DNA from: Sphingomonas horti
GTDB taxonomy: Bacteria; Pseudomonadota; Alphaproteobacteria; Sphingomonadales; Sphingomonadaceae
NCBI RefSeq assembly: GCF_009753715.1
Contig: NZ_WQMS01000008.1
Span: 109,173 to 173,172, forward strand
Length of the DNA: 64,000 nt
Direction of reading: 5' to 3'
Below, one piece after another: positions 61,199 to 64,000 of the stretch (position 1 is the first letter of the stretch; every line of letters begins with the position of its first letter). The notes below the pieces were generated by a model. It searched no databases. It saw only the letters and a program-made list of their open reading frames with translations, and was not told the DNA's origin. The position numbers were made by a program, and so were the translations under genes.

Positions 61199-61718
61199 AG
61201 AGATCGAACGCCTGGTCGTGTCGGTGCGGGCGGATACCCAGGACTTTGCCCGCGACGTGGCGGCAATGCGCGCCGAGCTGGAGGGGCCGTTCGGCATCGG
61301 AATCGACCGCGCCGGGCGGGCGCTCGAAACCGGGCTGGCCCGCGCGATCCGGAGCGGCAAATTGGGCTTCGAGGATCTGGGACGCGTCGCGCAATCGGTG
61401 CTCGCCTCAATCGCGGCGAGTGCAGTGCGATCCGGCGTGTCGTCGATTCTCTCCGGCGTGGGCGCGGTGCTCGACCTGCCGGGACGCGCGACCGGCGGGC
61501 CGGTGGCGCCCGGCCGAGCCTATATGGTCGGCGAGCGCGGGCCCGAACTGTTCGTGCCGTCGAGCGCGGGGCAGGTAATGGCCTCGGCCCCGGCCGCCGC
61601 GCGGGAAGTGCGGGTGACGGTGAACGTCAATGCGCCTGCCGGGGCGGATGGCGCGAAGGCGCTGGTGCGATCGTCACGACAGGTGGCGCGAGCGGTCAGG
61701 CGGGCGATGGAGGGGTAG
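61191..61718 (+). CDS. Tail tape measure protein (GTA g11), short form
   Basis: A 175-residue protein starting MDEEIERLVVSVRADTQDFA, with FGIGIDRAGRALETGLARAIRSGKLGFEDLG, a hydrophobic ISAS segment, and the C-terminal ATGGPVAPGRAYMVGERGPELFVPSSAG that ends many tape measure proteins. It is very short, consistent with the short GTA tail. The ATG 61191 lies in an 8-bp overlap with the upstream chaperone. Confidence 0.88.
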   Translation: MDEEIERLVVSVRADTQDFARDVAAMRAELEGPFGIGIDRAGRALETGLARAIRSGKLGFEDLGRVAQSVLASIAASAVRSGVSSILSGVGAVLDLPGRATGGPVAPGRAYMVGERGPELFVPSSAGQVMASAPAAAREVRVTVNVNAPAGADGAKALVRSSRQVARAVRRAMEG

Positions 61719-61811
61719 ATCGTCGAGAGATCCAATCGGGATGATCTCTATCAACCCTTTGCGACATTTATCTTTTGTGACATCTGATGGCAGGTCGAAC
61801 CAGGAGGTTTC

Positions 61812-62132
61812 ATGCCGATAGCTTCGTCCGGAAGCGATGCGCTCTTTTTGCTGGTCGCTGCGCTCGTCGTATTTGGCCTGACGGCGCTCGCCGCATACTT
61901 ATTTGGTCGCCGATTAGCCCGGCGGAGCCGCTTCCTCGCAGTCTTGGCCTGCGCTTCGACAGTGCCGGCGTTAATCACTGCCTCAGCAGTGGCTCTGCTC
62001 ATCACGGCTCCTGATGGACCGCCACCAAACGACGCGCCCGCCATGCTCTTCGTGGCTCTCACTACCTTGGCGATGCTTTCGTGCATAGTAAGCATCCCAG
62101 CAAGTGCATTGCTGATCCGAAAAGCCGACTAG
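61812..62132 (+). CDS. Four-TM small membrane protein inserted in the GTA tail region
   Basis: A 106-residue protein with four hydrophobic segments: LFLLVAALVVFGLTALAAYLF, LAVLACASTVPALITASAVALLI, AMLFVALTTLAMLSCIVSIPA and a short start. AGGAGG lies 6 nt upstream of the ATG. GC content of this stretch is visibly lower than in the flanking GTA genes. It is not a known GTA component and no family is recognised. It is probably a later insertion. Confidence 0.6.
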   Translation: MPIASSGSDALFLLVAALVVFGLTALAAYLFGRRLARRSRFLAVLACASTVPALITASAVALLITAPDGPPPNDAPAMLFVALTTLAMLSCIVSIPASALLIRKAD

Positions 62133-62151
62133 GCCAACCGCCACTTTCCAC

Positions 62152-62523
62152 TCATTGCCGACGTTGCCAATTCGACTCGCGACCTGGCGGACAGGCGGGG
62201 TCGTAGAGCGCGAGCCGGGATCCCCAGCGGACAAGCCTGACCGCGTCGCCGACCTTGCAGGCCCGGCCGCGGCCGTCATCCGGCCATGCCACGGAGATGG
62301 TGCCGCCGTCCGGCATTCGCACATCGACGTGAAGGCGGTTCGGCGAAAGCGTCGCCTTCCGAAAAGTCGACCAGAAACCGACGATCGTTCCCTGAACGCG
62401 TTCCGGCCGTCCGGGTGGCGGCTTCGAGATTGCCGCCAGCAGAAAGACGAACCCGGCCAGCATGGCGATGCCGATCAGGATTACGAGCGCTTCTCGCGCG
62501 CGGAATGACCAGATCGAGCGCAC
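62152..62523 (-). CDS. Single-TM protein on the opposite strand within the GTA cluster
   Basis: A 123-residue protein from GTG 62523 with one TM (ALVILIGIAMLAGFVFLLAA) and a soluble C-terminal part (VQGTIVGFWSTFRKATLSPN, VRMPDGGTISVAWPDDGRGR, CKVGDAVRLVRWGSRLALYD) that looks like a small beta barrel. An ATG at 62580 gives a longer form but overlaps the next GTA gene start. It runs against the transcription of the whole cluster. Function unknown. Confidence 0.55.
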   Translation of the reverse strand: MRSIWSFRAREALVILIGIAMLAGFVFLLAAISKPPPGRPERVQGTIVGFWSTFRKATLSPNRLHVDVRMPDGGTISVAWPDDGRGRACKVGDAVRLVRWGSRLALYDPACPPGRESNWQRRQ

Positions 62524-62571
62524 CGCGCGGCCCTGGCGTGGATTCGCAGGCGTAACAAGGAGGGTCCTGAC

Positions 62572-64000
62572 ATGGGTCATTGGCTCGCTCAGTCGCGGAC
62601 GTGCCAGGAAACGAGCTTCGTCAAAAGGTTCGATGCACGCTTCTGGACCGTGGACTTCCCGCGGCCGATGATGGCGTCGGTCGTGACCATCGAGGCCGAT
62701 GCGCTGCGGGTCGACGCGGTCTTCTACCGCAAGGACGATCTGGCGGGGCTGATCTGGTTGACGGAGGATCGTTACGATCATCCGCTGCTGGCGTACGAGA
62801 CCTCGCGAGACTTCCGGCGATGCAGGCTCAGCTTTCGATGGCGCTCGTCGGGGATCATTGCGCTGGACGCCGTGGACGGGCCGACCCTGACCATCGAGGG
62901 CCGCGACGAGGCGGGGGCCGCCCGATCCTGGTTCGTGCGATTGTGGAACTATGCGGAAGGGGCGCCGGAGGACGCCGTCGTCAGCCTGGACTTCGCGGCA
63001 TTGCAGTCCGGCTCTTCGCTTGCGGGCGAGGCGGTCTGGGCCGGCGATGTGGACCGGATGTTCATCTCCCTGGTGCCGCCGGGCTATGACGAAGCGGGTG
63101 GCGACCTGGCGGCGCCGGCGGAAGGCTGGGCGGAGCTGACCGATATCCGATGCGACGGCTCCGGCTCCGTCCTTGCGATCGGCGACGTGATGCTGCCGCC
63201 CCACCAGCTGCGCATCGCGACCGGCTATGACGACGCGTACAACCTGACGCCAGCGCGGCTGCTGCGCAACATGGTTCAGCTCGGCTATCGCGCGCTGATC
63301 AACCACTATGTCGGCATGAGCCATTATTTCCGGCTGGATGGCGGGCTGGCGACGCTTTCCGGCGGCGCGCTCAATGGACCTTGCGCCGCATGGCATCGCG
63401 ATCTGGCGGCGCGGGCGAAGTCGCTCGGATATGAGCTGATCGTTTCGCTCTCTTACGAATTGCTCGACGCGCATTGCCCGGAGGCGTGGAAACAGCGGGC
63501 CGCCGACGGCGCGCCGGCGCTGACGGGCTGGGATCCGCCCTCGACGCTGCTGTCTCCGGCGAACGCAGAAGCGATGGCCTATCTGCAGGCGGTCGCAGCC
63601 GCGTTCGTCGGGATCGTCGTCGATGCCGGCCTGCCCGTGCGCTTTCAGGTCGGCGAACCCTGGTGGTGGGTGGCGCCGGACGGGACGCTGTGCGTGCATG
63701 ACGATGCCGCGAAAGCAGCGGTGGGCGGGGGCATTCCCGCAGATGCCGAGGCAGGCGCGATGCTCGCCGTCTCGACCGCCGCGCTGACGGCGGCGGTAAA
63801 GGCGATCGCACCAACGGCCGAGACGCTGCTGCTCGTCTATCTGCCGACCGTGCGCGGCCGCGAGGAGGCACTGGTGCCCGCCGGCTGGGCCTCGCCCGCG
63901 TTCGACGTGCTGCAGCTCGAAGATTATGAATGGGTGACGGCCGGCGATGTCGGCGCGAGCAGCCGCGCTGCCGCCGGGATCGAGGCGCGCCTCGGCTATA
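62572..64000 (+). CDS. Large GTA tail protein (non-contractile tail sheath-like), cut by the window edge
   Basis: An open frame from ATG 62572 to the end of the window (476 residues visible), behind a strong AAGGAGGG ribosome-binding site. The start MGHWLAQSRTCQETSFVKRF then DARFWTVDFPRPMMASVV, and NLTPARLLRNMVQLGYRALINHYVGMSHYF, resemble large sphingomonad GTA tail proteins annotated as non-contractile tail sheath type. The protein continues with mixed alpha/beta sequence including RFQVGEPWWWVAPDG. The assignment is from memory of similar annotations and gene order; the distal tail genes are presumably beyond the window. Confidence 0.7.
   Translation, partial: MGHWLAQSRTCQETSFVKRFDARFWTVDFPRPMMASVVTIEADALRVDAVFYRKDDLAGLIWLTEDRYDHPLLAYETSRDFRRCRLSFRWRSSGIIALDAVDGPTLTIEGRDEAGAARSWFVRLWNYAEGAPEDAVVSLDFAALQSGSSLAGEAVWAGDVDRMFISLVPPGYDEAGGDLAAPAEGWAELTDIRCDGSGSVLAIGDVMLPPHQLRIATGYDDAYNLTPARLLRNMVQLGYRALINHYVGMSHYFRLDGGLATLSGGALNGPCAAWHRDLAARAKSLGYELIVSLSYELLDAHCPEAWKQRAADGAPALTGWDPPSTLLSPANAEAMAYLQAVAAAFVGIVVDAGLPVRFQVGEPWWWVAPDGTLCVHDDAAKAAVGGGIPADAEAGAMLAVSTAALTAAVKAIAPTAETLLLVYLPTVRGREEALVPAGWASPAFDVLQLEDYEWVTAGDVGASSRAAAGIEARLGY

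Noticed and set aside
62580-63699. Long minus-strand ORF extending the single-TM gene through the tail protein
   Set aside because: The upstream part is antisense to the well-supported GTA tail gene; only the part from about 62523 down has a protein-like TM and domain pattern.

Overview
The window looks like chromosomal DNA of a high-GC alphaproteobacterium, most likely Sphingomonadales (Sphingomonas or a close relative). The reasons are a C4-type 5-aminolevulinate synthase, a split ATP synthase Fo operon with b' and b subunits, a cyoABCD ubiquinol oxidase, two large TonB-dependent receptors, exosortase-A-associated genes, an alphaproteobacterial gene transfer agent (GTA) cluster, and several families of short palindromic intergenic repeats. 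Taxonomy is inferred from gene content only.

Layout. 1-6.6 kb: end of hemA, then on the minus strand an arylsulfatase, a quinol-dependent nitric oxide reductase and NnrS. 6.7-13 kb: a small gene coupled to a CHASE2-EAL c-di-GMP phosphodiesterase, a 28-aa ORF with its own terminator, a small membrane protein, a long secreted protein, XerD, a small lipoprotein and accA. 14-18.5 kb: three orphan Flp-type pilins, then mutT, a methyltransferase, comF, grxC, a nitrilase-family amidase and a DUF1178 protein. 18.6-26 kb: a TonB-dependent receptor, tRNA-Arg(CCT), SURF1 and the cyoABCD operon. 26-31.2 kb: a tightly overlapping five-gene minus-strand operon (amidohydrolase, M19 dipeptidase-like protein, ornithine cyclodeaminase-like reductase, SDR-DoxX fusion, DUF2269 protein). 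31.2-33.7 kb: ATP synthase Fo operon with a leader hairpin. 33.8-40.6 kb: phosphomannomutase, M28 peptidase, DUF1275 protein, methyl-accepting chemotaxis protein, trxB. 40.7-44.9 kb: acyl carrier protein, GNAT/FemAB-like protein, AMP ligase and PLP decarboxylase of the exosortase-A-associated type. 45-50.7 kb: tRNA-Leu(TAG), trigger factor with an unusual tail, a second TonB-dependent receptor, clpP.

50.87-53.12 kb is a complete IS1595-family (ISXO2-like) mobile element. It has near-identical inverted ends and a 9-bp flanking direct repeat. Besides the transposase it carries a winged-helix gene, a class II tRNA gene whose anticodon folds as UUA (complementary to the stop codon UAA) and which lacks an encoded CCA, and three tiny ORFs. 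I consider this the most interesting and least explained part of the window.

53.5-64 kb is a GTA structural cluster: portal, DUF6127-like, prohead protease, capsid, two head-spike-type genes, head-tail connector, DUF3168 protein, major tail protein, two tail chaperones, tape measure, and a large tail protein cut by the window edge. No terminase precedes the portal, no g7-like gene is seen, and two non-phage-looking membrane genes interrupt the tail region. Dispersed repeats have entered the cluster, apparently in frame inside the portal gene and the second tail chaperone.
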